A DNA stretch of 64,000 bases from Lutraria lutraria (lineage: Eukaryota; Mollusca; Bivalvia; Venerida; Mactridae), in the NCBI GenBank assembly GCA_964023205.1, contig OZ026847.1:7748819-7812818 (forward strand), given 5' to 3'. The position numbers and the translations under genes are program-made. Below the pieces are notes generated by a model that did not search any database, was not told where the DNA came from, and worked only from the letters and a program-made list of their open reading frames with translations. Position 1 is the first letter of the stretch. Each line of letters opens with the position of its first letter. This document shows positions 50,501-60,596 of the stretch, in pieces.

Positions 50501-51755
50501 GTTCACCCACTTCATACATTCCAGGACCATTCCTGTACAAACAACCATTGATCCAATCTGGAACTTCACCTGTAGTAAATATATAACATAAGTATACCAA
50601 TACATACCACACAAGTATACTATAGATCACAATCATATCACAGAGAATGATACCAAATTATCACAGAATAGTTGGTAAAATAATGTGCGAGGTCAAAGTA
50701 ACCTTGACCTTTGACCTTTAATGAATCCACGCTGTTCAATGTGGCAATCAATACAATATACAGTGTAACCTCCATGAACGGTCACCTCCAAACAACAGCC
50801 ACCTCCCTGATACAGTCAGTATACTAGCAACCCAAATTGATGTTTTACTCCATTTTCACTCTCTCAACAACAGCCACCTCCTTCTAACAGGCAATTTTTG
50901 TTCTTCCCATTACTGGCTGTTATTGGGAGGTTGCACTGCACTGTGTAAGATTATTTTCAAACAAAAGAGAAGTACATCTGTCAGATTCAAGATTACAGTG
51001 ACTTAATTAACATAATTTCATCTTATATCGAAAATAGGTCATCAATCAGCTGATGTATGGAATATTCAAAGTGCCTATGTTGCATAAATTTCCCAGGTAT
51101 AAAACTGTTTCCATAACAGTCTTAATGCAACTATTTTAATCCATGATACTAGCATTTGTAGATAAATAATATGAGTCCTTATGTTACATACAATCAAGTG
51201 CCTCATTCTGATGGGGAAACCTAGCCTTTCAGATTGACAACCAGGCATGCCTAAACCCCCAACATCCAATCAGACTATCAGATGCAAATTAACTCTCTCT
51301 CTCTCTCTACATTGTTTTATCAGTGATAGACAGTATACAGCGAATGCTGACTAAAGTACTGAATCTATATATAGCTGAAGCAGACGATGGGTTTAAAACC
51401 ATATAAACTCCTCCCTCTAATTCAAATTTGAATTTCTGTTATAAATTGTTTTGCAAATATAAGGACCTAAATCTTCATACATTCTGAAGTTTCTTATCTG
51501 GACTGATAGAAGAATCATCTTGCTTCATTTCAGTGATAAAAAACACCATTTAATATCAAATATTTTTAAAAATCTCTCCCTGAGCTAAATACAGTTTAAA
51601 AATCAAGGGAAACAACCCACCAGCCGTTACCTCCCTTTTATACCCAAGTTGGGTCTTTAAAGCAGGTTAATTTAAGACTGAGTCCTACCTTTACAAACTG
51701 TTCCAACTAAAGGCTGTTCTACCTCTGAATCTATTGTTCTGTACAGTGAATCCAT
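32569..51755 (-). CDS. Carotenoid oxygenase (beta-carotene oxygenase/RPE65 family), complete, 13 coding exons
   Basis: Non-heme iron enzyme of carotenoid/retinoid metabolism. Minus-strand exons: 51755-51689, 50569-50447, 49928-49793, 49139-48998, 47531-47393, 46827-46616, 45450-45339, 44433-44276, 43056-42948, 39343-39243, 36758-36647 and 32744-32569; by my count these are twelve coding segments plus a probable noncoding first exon near 53854. Phases join throughout, giving 528 aa. Family motifs: YRNGPGMYEVGEHKFRHLFD, SPDPCENIFRRF, TPHPHVEADG (His173), YYHSFGMTENF (His229), FLLFHHINAYEQDG (His302/303), PSEPVFIPRPG, EDDGILLAA and PDFHGAF (His518). All four iron-ligand histidine sites are kept, so the enzyme is probably active. 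Cys103 of PDPC matches the RPE65 membrane-anchoring cysteine. Cleavage specificity (BCO1 or BCO2 type) cannot be told. The introns are swollen by satellites. Confidence 0.95.
32750..35925. repeat. 84-bp satellite filling the last intron of the carotenoid oxygenase gene, about 38 units
   Basis: Units contain ACATTCACAGTAGCTTTATA, then cagtgacataaatag, tattataatattgtagatacag and ctatatgtccatgtatgtacatatt. A shorter-body variant with actagtaacattcacagtta..tagtaagtaaatag recurs at intervals, giving a higher-order pattern. The first unit starts 6 bp from the acceptor of the last coding exon. Confidence 0.96.
36155..36628. repeat. 23-bp minisatellite next to the donor of the same intron
   Basis: About 20 units of GAGTGGGAGGTTTAATATAC plus AGT. 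It ends within about 15 bp of the donor at 36641-36646, so the last intron is bounded by different arrays at its two ends. Confidence 0.95.
36759..38440. other. Intron of the carotenoid oxygenase gene, mostly unique
   Basis: No second gene is supported. GC content rises near 38160-38300 (attcccgtcgttgtttatcgagctcgctcc), but no spliced coding block fits. Confidence 0.4.
38445..39107. repeat. MITE family A copy whose interior has been amplified, about eight 74-bp units
   Basis: The left part (ccaatatttgcagctccaacagggtgttgctctacagagg) and the right end (ctacagagtgccgctgtgg..tatactgta) are single-copy parts of the family A element. Between them the block TAGAGAGGTTGTTGCTCTAC..taaatttatagtaaatatcag..gggaaattttgaagatgttgtta repeats about eight times with period 74-75. 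Confidence 0.9.
39448..42357. repeat. 39-bp satellite, about 75 units, in carotenoid oxygenase intron
   Basis: Units contain CATAGACTACAAGTATGGTG, then tgtatcatcagtatataaa, 39 bp. Many units lack one C (tatcatag), giving 38 bp. As 39 is a multiple of three, several frames stay open for up to 277 codons on both strands; these ORFs are artefacts. Variants with aatatcag and tatcgtg cluster between 41100 and 41720. Confidence 0.97.
42560..42830 (+). repeat. GGTCA-rich dispersed repeat, copy 2
   Basis: Contains gtttgtcaaatatggatgcccc, gtgaccgactgacctcaaaat, aataggggtcatctacatgc, accaacctccctaccaagtc and, at the end, gcaaagcaatatactcccaa. It matches 8473-8670 and the two copies below. Confidence 0.8.
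43273..43412. repeat. Pentanucleotide repeat (GGTGT / GGCGT)
   Basis: Runs of TGGTGTGGTGTGG pass into TTGTGTTGTG and then GGCGTGGCGTGGCG, ending in gagtaaggtgagtaagg. It is strongly strand-asymmetric, with G and T on the plus strand. It underlies a spurious His/Pro/Thr ORF. Confidence 0.92.
43545..43880 (+). repeat. GGTCA-rich dispersed repeat, copy 3
   Basis: Contains tgtttgtcaaacatagatgc, two gtcactgtgacctt phrases, two catgtgatgaccaacctcc-type phrases and ttctctagtgtttggttgg; part of the family unit is duplicated within it. Confidence 0.8.
44425..45045. repeat. 56-bp satellite that copies a 3' splice site, about 10 units
   Basis: Units contain TATGACCTACAAATAAACAT, then atttactatataatacattatatatacactccatta. 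The unit next to the exon includes the real acceptor of exon 44433-44276 and the first bases of that exon. Positions near 44490, 44548, 44603, 44659, 44714, 44771, 44828, 44884, 44940 and 45000 repeat it. Confidence 0.93.
45660..46130. repeat. Dispersed repeat, several degraded units
   Basis: Phrases such as tcaaattagacaaagggca, aaaataaaccaagggcaata and attaaacaaaggacaataactccacc, each followed by caaaaatgac or ccaaacatgac, recur three times about 180 bp apart. The family is related to 5265-5625. Confidence 0.6.
46230..46301 (-). tRNA. tRNA-Ala(TGC)-like sequence, probably pseudogene or SINE head
   Basis: A 72-nt cloverleaf can be drawn on the minus strand: acceptor GCCCAAT/ATTGTGT with one mismatch, D arm GCTC..GAGC, anticodon stem TCTGT/GCAGG with two G-U pairs, loop CTTGCAA (anticodon TGC), T stem GTGGG/CCCGC. 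The T loop is TCCAAGT instead of TTCGANT, so the B box is weakened. The acceptor is imperfect and no CCA or clean terminator follows. It lies in an intron of the carotenoid oxygenase gene, same strand. Confidence 0.5.
47110..47240. mobile_element. MITE family A, left end missing
   Basis: Contains ttgctctacagaggttaaatttatagtaaat and ends GAGAGGTTGTACTGTA, as in the complete copies. The left TIR is absent. Confidence 0.75.
48007..48362. mobile_element. MITE with AAAGG..ACCCTACAAC inverted ends, complete copy
   Basis: The left end AAAGGAATGAACCATACCCTACAAC and the right end GTTGTAGGGTATACCCCTTT are inverted repeats. Interior phrases match the truncated copy at 22371-22640. Confidence 0.75.
49330..49675 (+). 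repeat. GGTCA-rich dispersed repeat, copy 4
   Basis: Contains gccgcctgaaggtcaactgg, two aataggggtcatctac or aatgggggtcatctac phrases, gaaggtcactgtgacctttg and a terminal gcaaagcaatatacccccttttcttcgaagggg. It is the best-preserved copy in the window. Confidence 0.85.
50105..50290 (+). mobile_element. tRNA-derived SINE, plus strand
   Basis: The head GGTGATCGGTGGTCTAGTTG has an A-box-like TGGTCTAGTTG; a B-box-like GGGTTTGATTC follows, and ggctccacc closes the tRNA-like part. The tail sequence (tgtccccttcccaacta, ggaaaaggcctttat) is of unknown type. It is antisense in a carotenoid oxygenase intron. Confidence 0.65.
50759..50946. mobile_element. MITE with TACAGTGTAACCTCC ends
   Basis: The left end TACAGTGTAACCTCCATGAAC and right end GGGAGGTTGCACTGCACTGT are imperfect inverted repeats; acaacagccacctcc occurs twice inside. 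The ends resemble family A, suggesting a related lineage. Confidence 0.65.
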
Positions 51756-51839
51756 TGTTGCTAAAGCTCCACTGGATGAAAACCTTTTAAACACAGTAAG
51801 CAGTGACAGTAGAATCTTGTGCTTGTTACCTTTAATATA

Positions 51840-52110
51840 TAAGCATAATAATCATAAATAACAAGAGAGCCAGGTTACAAAATACGCCTGTCAAAATTCA
51901 TTTTTCAAAGCATCAAGGGGCATAACTCAGATTGGACTGGTCATCAAACTTGACCAAGATCTCATGGCTATAAACATTTCCATCAAGTTTGGTGAAGATC
52001 AAAATAAAACTATTTGAATTAGAGAGTGGACACCGCTGTGGACACAGCCCATCCGCCAGCCTACCCACCGTAGGTGTTCCCATAATGCCACCCATTTTTC
52101 AAACGGGCAT
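51840..52110. repeat. Dispersed repeat (agagccaggttacaaaatacgcc), antisense copy at 60245-60365
   Basis: Phrases caagagagccaggttacaaa, gattggactggtcatcaaa, cttgaccaagatctcatgg and catcaagtttggtgaagatc occur here and, in reverse complement, at 60245-60365. Confidence 0.75.
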
Positions 52111-52279
52111 ATAAAAATGTTATTGAATTGATATATGTTATGAATAAATATTGTACCATCATGAAATACATGAATCAAAACATAAGAAATTGTTTTCTTG
52201 ATTATCACAAGTTTCATGTGGACAATGACAAGTATCATAACCTACATACAGTGCTCTATCTCCCGTATAAATATACATG

Positions 52280-52463
52280 TACAGTACAACCTCTCCAGAG
52301 CGGCCCTCTCTTGAGCAACAACCTCCCTTGAACAACAGCACATTTTTTCCAACTGCATGATTTAACTATTAATTTAATCTCTCTAGAGCAACAACCTCTA
52401 AACAACAACATAATTTAATATTGCTACTCCTAAAGGGTGTTGCTTTGGAGAGGTTGCACTGTA
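52280..52463. mobile_element. MITE family A, complete copy
   Basis: TACAGTACAACCTCTCCAGAG at the left and GGAGAGGTTGCACTGTA at the right. It contains gagcaacaacctc twice. It lies upstream of the carotenoid oxygenase start codon, in the presumed 5' intron. Confidence 0.85.
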
Positions 52464-53054
52464 TATATCTATTCATCTACATTGTATTATAAAGAATAAT
52501 ATACTAAATAAAACAAAATTCTATCAGGTTTTTAGTAAAACAATCCAAGTGAACTGATAAACCTTCCATAATAATCCATCTGCTTAGATAAATGTATACA
52601 AAGACATATGAAGGATGAAAATTTACACACAAAAAGATGATCATCTAGGTCTATTGACAGGAACATATATCAGACAGTGACATATCATGTACATATGACA
52701 GGTGGGTAACATAAATGTGACATATTGACAAGCCTGCCTCTATACTAACAGTTTAACTATCAATAACACCATACTCGTGCAATAAGACAACACAGTCATT
52801 AGTCTAAAACCTTACAGTTTCAGTCTTGGGATCCTAACACACAAAATTTTAAGGGTAGTCAAATCTATTTTTTTCTTAGATAACTTTTTGAAATATGTTA
52901 TTTAATTGACAATATTATAAAGAGTTTCACCATGCATTTATTTTTAAATGATGGTTTACATGAAATAAAAGTCTATATCCTTCTATATGTGTATATGGCT
53001 AAACCCTGTGTATCATATAGATCTATACATGATCACAGTGATTTTTTTATATAA

Positions 53055-53660
53055 ATCAATTAAGTGACCCCTGGGCCGGGGCCAATTTTGACCCGGGGGT
53101 CATGATTTGAACGATCTTGGCAAAGGTTCACAAGGCAGTGCAACACGCCAAATATCAAAGCTCTATAGGTCCTCTGGTTTTTGAGAAGATTTTAAAGATT
53201 TTCAAAAAAAATCCTTCTGGTTGCCATGGCAACCAGAGCTCTGCATGGGAACAGTTTGGTAGAGAGCTTCATGCATCCCTGTGAATTTTTAAAAAGATAT
53301 TTGCTCAGTGGTTAGGAGAATATGTTGTTTGAAACAAATTGTTGACAACAACAGACAGAGCCTATTTTTTTAGGCTGATTAGAATGTAGTCCATTTGTAT
53401 AATACCTCTTTATTGTGAACAAGACCATCCTATGATAAAAAGATTTGGTGAAGAACATTTTTTCCCTATTTTTTTCCTATAATTTACGTATATGTGCTTA
53501 TACGGGCCAATTCTTACCACAGGGCCAAAATTTGAACAAATATGGTAGAGCCTAAAAGAGTACTCTACACACCAAACATCTAAGCTCTACAGTACTGTAA
53601 ACAGTGTAATCTCTGACGAGAAGATTTTTTTAATTGTATAATTGTATATAAGTCTATGTA
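53055..53660. repeat. Dispersed repeat (tgacccctgggccggggcca), two degraded units
   Basis: The phrase order aagtgacccctgggcc..tcatgatttgaacgatcttgg..gccaaatatcaaagctcta recurs, decayed, from about 53500 (gggccaattcttaccacagg..ccaaacatctaagctcta) and again at 56270-56390. It includes the palindromic GGTTGCCATGGCAACC. Confidence 0.75.
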
Positions 53661-53893
53661 AAATCTATTATAATGCAGAGTTCTTTGTCAATATAAATTA
53701 CTTACATACTAGGAAGTTAATTCTTGGAATGGATCACTGTTTAGATAGTAAATGGTGACTTTTCGTCAAAGGGAACTAACTGTTATGTTCCTGTTAATTC
53801 TGTAAAAAGGGGGGTTATCTTCAAGCTAAAGGCAAAATGAACTGTATACATACCATACTCCATAGTTTGTGAATCAGTTGGCCAGAGTGCTAA

Positions 53894-55583
53894 TACACAC
53901 GGTATAACCGGATGAATGCCCTACAGAGTGATGACTACCCAACAGAGGTAAACACCGATGACGGGTGAGTAGTGGTGTTATATTTCTTACCAGCAATTCT
54001 CGAATTCGATCTTTCTTTTGGATCTAAGGATATGTGAATGACCACAAAGGTTGAAATGAACTATTCAAACAGTCTCGCATGCTATCTTTGCGGAATAAAG
54101 CTGAAAGCGCCTGTTTATACACGACACGCAGAAAATAATGCTCAAATCTCACATTTATTGCCCGAAATTAAACAGTTTGCGATAGTTTTGAACTATTTAA
54201 CCTCACAGATCTAACGAAATATCATCTATGAACAATTCTGTAAAGTTACAACTCTGTCCATGCTCTTAAACTGATGTTTGGCCCTTCCAAAGAGACCCTG
54301 GTATGCGCAAAAATGATGACGTTTACCGCCGAGGAGATTTTGAGAGGATGACGTGAACGACAGATAATGAAAAAATATGGATGACGTTCACGGCTGAGGA
54401 AAAGAATTAATGAAATTGCCATTTTGCGCAGTTTCAATCGTTTTTTACCCGGTAAAGCATGGAATCTTTGGAAATGTACATGTCAATGAGCATTTTTCAA
54501 CAGAAAGTGTTGAATAGGATAGCCTAACACGTATATTATTCATATACATATGTACATTTATTCAATATATACCGTCATTCTAGTTATGTTGTCACTCGAA
54601 GAGTCTATGACATTTGCAAGACAAATCTTTATCAATTTGAATGTAAAGATTCTGAAATCTAGTCATATATTTTCAGCCTAGTTCTGTCCAGACATTACAT
54701 ACATACTCAGCATACTATCCAATGTAATTTAATGGTAAGTGAAGCTAATCAAGACTATTCCGTCATTTTACTGTCATTTAAACAAGCTTCCCGTAATACC
54801 GTTTTTAGACGGTAAAGCAGTCTGCAGTCTTCCAAATCTATATGTCAGGTGTGCAAATGTCATAGATTCTTCGAGTGACTACAGTAACTAGAATGACGGT
54901 ATAGGCCTATATTGAATAAATGTACATACGTATATGAATAATATACGTGTTAGGCTATCCTATTCAACACTTTCTGTTGAAAAATGCTCATTGACATGTA
55001 CATTTCCAAAGATTCCATGCTTTACCGGGTAAAAAACGATTGAAACTGCGTAAAATGGCAATTTCATTAATTCTTTTCCTCAGCCGTGAACGTCATCCAT
55101 ATTTTTTCATTATCTGTCGTTCACGTCATCCTCTCAAAATCTCCTCGGCGGTAAACGTCATCATTTTTGCGCATACCAGGGTCTCTTTGGAAGGGCCAAA
55201 CATCGGTTTAAGAGCATGGACAGAGTTGTAACTTTACAGAATTGTTCATAGATGATATTTCGTTAGATCTGTGAGGTTAAATAGTTCAAAACTATCGCAA
55301 ACTGTTTAATTTCGGGCAATAAATGTGAGATTTGAGCATTATTTTCTGCGTGTCGTGTATAAACAGGCGCTATCAGCTTTATTCAACAAAGATAGCATGC
55401 GAGACTGTTTGAATAGTTCATTTCAACCTTCGTGGTCATTCACATATCCTTAGACCCAAAAGAAAGCTCGAATTCGAGAATTGCTGGTAAGAAATATAAC
55501 ACCACTACTCACCCGTCATCGGTGTTTACCTCTGTTGGGTAGTCATCACTCTGTAGGGAATTCATCCGGTTATACCGTGTGTA
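53894..55583. mobile_element. Large foldback element, arms about 730 bp, loop about 230 bp
   Basis: The left arm 53894-54619 and right arm 54851-55583 are near-perfect inverted complements, from TACACACGGTATAACCGG to CCGGTTATACCGTGTGTA. Identical mirrored 63-codon ORFs in the arms are a by-product. The loop has no transposase. Flanks AAT/AAT give at best a 3-bp duplication, so the superfamily is open. The left end is about 40 bp from the likely first exon of the carotenoid oxygenase gene. Confidence 0.93.
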
Positions 55584-57496
55584 ATAGCTCTAGCTCTAAA
55601 TCTTATAATCACGATCTCTACTACATGTATATGTTCATCATTTAAGTACTTACCTCACACAACTGTATTTATGTAAAAAGTCAGGGAGCGAAACTTACAT
55701 AAGAATGCTTTTATGTGGTCATATACTCATTATGAGGGAGCAGAACTTATTTACAAGTATAAAGTAAACTTAGTTATAATCTAATTTTAGCCTAAATACA
55801 CGTTTTATTGCTGTTACGCCTGTACTTAATTAAAGCATAATTCAAGAAAAAATAACACATATCAGAGGGAACAACTTAGTAATGTTCATGTATGTAAACG
55901 TACATGCATATAATTATACAACTACTACAAACAAAAAGTTTAAAGGCAAAAATATACATAGATTTATGTTCTTATGTGATGCTCAATCCGATACTAACTT
56001 GGTATAAAATCATTTTAATGCTGTAGAACGCGGGGGTATAATAGCCCCCCCCCCCCCCTCACACACACACACCTCAATAATTTTGGCTGTACATAATTGT
56101 AACTAAAGGGGCTATATTTTCCAGTTGAAAGACAAACTCTATAATTTTTAGTGTCCACAATTCTGAAAAAGCTTCCTACATTAGCATGCATTCACTGACA
56201 TGATTTACTTAGTATGTACATAATTACGTCCTGGGACCAATATGTTTTTTTTAAAGAATTTCCTATGTACAATCAAGTGACCTCCTGGACAGGGTCAATT
56301 TGGCCCGTAGGGATCATGACATAATTTGAACAATCTTGGTAGAAGTCTACTAGACAATGCTACACTTCAAATATCTAAGCTCTAGGCATTATAAAGCATT
56401 GTATTCGCTAAAACAAAATTGCAGCGGCTCTTACTAATTAGACTGGTTGGGACGGCGAGACACTCTTTATTTTGGTCCAGCCCGCTAAGAAATAAGAGGA
56501 TCGCCTGTCCGAACAACTCATTCATGAAATCTGCCAACAGGAAATTCAAATAAGTAAGGCTAACAGAAAATAGGCTACATGCAGACACATTGTAGGCCAA
56601 ATGAGTAAGCATGGATGCTATATAGCATTGCTGGTCTGGCTTTAGAGATGATGGTATTAGAATTGAAAAATATTAGCAAAAAACTGGAGCTGAGATCACT
56701 TGATAGTGAAAAACGTAAAGGGAAATGTAAATGTATCATGTATGTGTTAATTCTTTTTTAGCTTGCAATGATTTAATTAACATATCTATTAAACAATTTC
56801 AATCTGACAAAATGTATATCTAGAGAACTTATGTCTAAATTATGCATTGCTAGTCAGTTTACTATAGTTAAATAAATATAATAAATTAACACCGATATAA
56901 TATGTTAAAAACTGACCTGAAAGAAATCTTTATGACATCACTAACATCCAACTTTTCATGCACAATAACGCATGTTCGTGTGTCAGCAACTTGGTATACT
57001 CTGTCTAGCTGTACTCTGTATATCTGCCAGGTTAAAACATTTGGGAACACTCCTCATTCGCCACGAGCATATTTGGAAAGTTTCCAGTCTCGGTCACGGG
57101 TAATGCATCATGAATATATTATAAATAAATGAATAATCAATAAATATTGACTTAATAATAATTATCATATTTCTTTGAAAAAAAAAAACCTCAACAAAAA
57201 GATGACATTCCAATAACATCTATACGGGTATAAAAACCACGGAATTGAGTCACTAAAAAGTCACTAAAGACTCTGTTTATTTTTACTCTAAACGAATTTG
57301 TATCGTTAGAGATTTTGCGTTTGATTGAATTCGATTCTGATAAAGCAAAATATTATGCCTTCCACATTCGATGAATACATCCTTTATACAATTAATTCAT
57401 TTAGAATCAAAATTTGGTATATAGCACATAAACTGGAAAACTTTGTACGATAGTTTATCTGAGTTTCCGGTAATTAATCTGTGACTTTACATTTTA
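55584..57496. other. Intergenic spacer
   Basis: It contains a poly-C/CA tract at 56045-56075 and a fragment of the dispersed repeat at 56270-56390. Two ORFs of 76 codons (56382-56612 minus, 56902-57132 plus) show no family motif, and I do not accept them as genes. Confidence 0.45.
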
Positions 57497-57706
57497 TACT
57501 GTGGAATCATTAATTTTCGTTGGGGATTTAATTTTGTGGATTTCGTGGGTCGGTTCATCCACGAAAGCAAATCCCCACGAATTTAGATGCAGAGATAAGG
57601 CAACTTTTTCAAAGATCAAAATCCACGTATTCATGTCCCCACGAAATAGCCAATCAAGTTAATCACACAAAAAACGACGAAAATTGAGCCTAAGGAAAAT
57701 ACAGTA
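57497..57706 (+). mobile_element. MITE family B, copy 3
   Basis: Starts TACTGTGGAATCATTAATTT and ends GGAAAATACAGTA. It contains ggatttcgtgggtcggttca and tccccacgaaatagcc. It is about 520 bp upstream of the TATA box of the next gene. Confidence 0.85.
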
Positions 57707-58004
57707 ATTAATATTAAAGGCTTTTTCTTAGTTCTAGTATTATGCGGATGAAGTCACAGTGGATTATTTCTGAAATTTCAATATTTTCATAGCCCCAGAC
57801 TTCACATACGTGGGTCAAATTTACGTATCAAGTTAATGTACCCCCCTGTACAGGTATAGAAATGCTAATTAATAGAATTTCCATGACGTTGACTTAACTT
57901 TCTTTGACTCGCAAGTTCGCAACTATTGGTGATGTGAATGTATACGTGTGGTCGAAATCGTCATATTTACGTGTATCACAATAAAAGCAGATAAAAGGTC
58001 ACCT

Positions 58005-58039
58005 ATTGGCTACTGACAAAAGCTTGCTGATTATAAATA
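58005..58039 (+). promoter_or_regulatory. Core promoter of the 334-aa gene: inverted CCAAT and TATA box
   Basis: ATTGG at 58005-58009 is an inverted CCAAT box. TATAAATA at 58032-58039 is a good TATA box. Transcription would start near 58065, leaving a 5' UTR of about 75 nt before the ATG at 58139. Confidence 0.6.
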
Positions 58040-58138
58040 CAAGCATCTACACAACGGACTTAGCAAGCTGCCAGACACCGACATAGCAACAATTAGCTGC
58101 ACTCTGTTTTAACGCTTATCGTATTTGTAACTTTAATA

Positions 58139-60506
58139 ATGGGATTTTTAACTCAAAATACTTTGCTAAATGGTGATGCAAGATTTGTGAAGAATATTGT
58201 TATACTTTTAACTTCGGTTATAATATGGATGGATGACTCGAACGCAGCCACTACAGAGATAAATGTATATTTTTCTTCTTTCTCTTTTAAATGTTTGTCT
58301 TCTACGAAATTATTTGTGTATTAATGAAACCGGGTTTTTTTAGTAACTTAGTTGTTATTATGATGTTAACTATGATATAAAATTGAATTAACAATAAAAA
58401 GATCGTATTCGTTGACGCTATAGAACTGAATATTATCGTAGTTTGAATGTTGCAGTTTTCTAAATCGTGGACGCTTAAACAGCGTATTATGTGGTTTGAT
58501 TTTTTTCATGTATTTCAGTCTTAAAACTAGTTTCAAAATAGTTACACTGCGTAAATTATTGTATTTTCAGGCTGACGTCAGAACTAACAGTCAGTTTCTT
58601 GACATAAAACAAGACACAGTTTTTATCCCAAATTATCCCAAGGAGCTTAATTCTTTCGATTTTGAAGTTTCTGATGAAAAAACTAAATTATACAGCCCTC
58701 GATTTTTATCTGATGCAGAAACAATTAACTCTCATAAGTCGGTAAAATCTGCTGTACAAGAAGAAGAACATTTGACATTATTACTGCCACAGTTCAAGCA
58801 GATTCTAAAAAATGCTATAGTAAGCCAATATAGAAAAGGTCCGGACGGACCGGTTGTTATCCCCAACGACGATGGTGATAAAAGCACGCAAGCTGGCGAG
58901 ACTACAAAAGCTGAGAATAGTGTCCCGTACAGTGATGAGATCAAGGACACGAAGGTGGACTCTGATCTTAACGAAACCGCAGAAAACGACGTGATTACAC
59001 CAGTTCCTGCTGAATTGAATCCGATGAAAATTGATACTGAAACCGCCAATACTTTCAAGAAATTGTTTCCGGTAAATGATGACTTAAATTCTTATTTTAC
59101 ATAAATTAATTATTTATTTAGTAAAAATTAGAACTGAATTTGCGTTATCAATCAATCTTTCATTACCAGTAAATAATAAAGATACACGTCCGAAAAAGGG
59201 AACTAAAGCTAGGGCAGTTTATTATCTATGTTACAATGAATCTGTATATTTGTAAAAACATTTAAAGCCCCATTGGATGTTGAAATTGGAGTAGGTCTTA
59301 TTTTACCTAGAAAGACATCTTATCAGTGAAATTGACATTTACTTCTTGCGATAAAAATTCCGAACTTTTCTTTTTTAATCACAAAATACATATAATAATA
59401 CAGCACAGTATTTTTTCAATGATATTGCAAAAAAAATTAGAAAAAGCGTCTGACAACATTTCAACGAGATGTGGCTAAAGAAAGGCATTATGTAAATATG
59501 TTTTAGAGCAAATAAAATATATTTCTTATAGTTTACTATCATTACATCTATTGTTCAGTATTACTAAATTTAAAAAGCTAATGGGGCGTTAAAATTCAAT
59601 CGGTTGATGAGAGAATCTTATTAATATACCCTAACACCCCTAATTTTATTTTTCAGCTACGTGTATCAGTAATAGTCAGTAAGCCTAAAGGTTGTAATAG
59701 GAACTCTGTTATAACTGTTCCATTAGAGGCGGACATGACGGTGATGAAAACTCTGATATCAGCAACAAGGACTTACATGAATACTCATTCTGATCATGAA
59801 AAGAATCCATTTGATTTACGTATTGGCTACGATAAAAAATTGGACTGTTTCGTAACGATAAATGCAATCGGAATCGAAAGCAGGCGACGTCAAGCATGGA
59901 CATTTACCGTCAAAGACATGGATGATAAGGTGAATAATTTGTTATTATTTGCGGCTGAATTCTTTTACAATGTGTAGCTTTCTTATCTTTCTTTAAGTCC
60001 TCGTAGCTTTCTTTATTCTTAGAATAAAGATAAAAAATTATATTCTTTTGTGAGATTATGTTTTTCTTTTTCCACCGATCGAATATTGTACTTCATTCAA
60101 AAATAATAGGGGTTTTAAAGCATTGGTTGTTTTTTCTGTCTTCGCGATAATTATGTCGTTTTTATGGTGTTCTCTTGTAAGTTCGTTACAATTTTGAATT
60201 CCATAAAATCATCACATATTCATAATTCAAAACAGTTTTATTCGGATCCTCGCCAAACTTGATGGAAATATTTGTGGCCATGAGATCTCGGTCAAATTTG
60301 ATAACCAGCCCAATCAGCTTTGGCACTTCTTATGAGCGGGCATGTTTTGTGACCTGGTACTCTTGTTTTGAATATACATGAATCTATGTTTTATTTTTCA
60401 GGTTGTGTATCGAGGTCAATGTGTTCCTGGGAAACAAGTAATATTAAGACCATCAAGCACACTACGGTTGACCTACAAAAGAATTCGTTCACGAAAATTT
60501 ACTTAA
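58139..60506 (+). CDS. Membrane-anchored or secreted protein, 334 aa, possible transcobalamin/DUF4430-like C-terminus, four exons
   Basis: Exons 58139-58264, 58571-59071, 59657-59929 and 60402-60506 are all in phase 0 with GT-AG borders. Residues 19-30 (NIVILLTSVIIW) are hydrophobic and follow a basic start, so a signal peptide or anchor with possible cleavage after DDSNA is likely. Exon 2 (167 aa) is acidic, low in cysteine and apparently disordered. Exons 3-4 form a compact region: LRVSVIVSKPKG, VITVPLEADMTVMKTLISA, CFVTINAIGIESRRRQAWTF, YRGQCVPGKQV, TLRLTYKRI. This order of strands resembles the DUF4430/transcobalamin C-terminal domain, but only weakly. There is no N-terminal cobalamin-binding domain. 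Apart from that resemblance the protein is unrecognised. Confidence 0.8.
59261..59593. mobile_element. MITE with TTTAAAGCCCCATT ends in intron 2 of the 334-aa gene
   Basis: The left end TTTAAAGCCCCATTGG and right end CTAATGGGGCGTTAAA are inverted. Single ends of the same family are seen at 21600-21680 and 23425-23445 (gctaatggggctttaa) inside the sulfotransferase gene. Confidence 0.7.
60245..60365 (-). repeat. Dispersed repeat, inverted copy of 51840-52110
   Basis: tcgccaaacttgatggaaat, gccatgagatctcggtcaaa and gataaccagcccaatcagc are the reverse complement of the other copy. It ends 37 bp before the acceptor of exon 4. Confidence 0.75.
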
Positions 60507-60596
60507 TACATATAGTTACTTTTTCAATCGTAGGCAATAGCACCATCCATATGATTTAACAGAAAAAAAACAATATTCTTAAATGCAATTACTCTG

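Noticed and set aside
54246..55231. Pair of 63-codon ORFs as a duplicated gene
   Set aside because: They are mirror images in the arms of the foldback element, with no other coding support.
56382..57132. Two 76-codon ORFs as genes
   Set aside because: No motif, no splice context, AT-rich intergenic setting.
58732..59058. 108-codon antisense ORF
   Set aside because: Shadow of exon 2 of the 334-aa gene, whose plus-strand frame has splice sites in phase.
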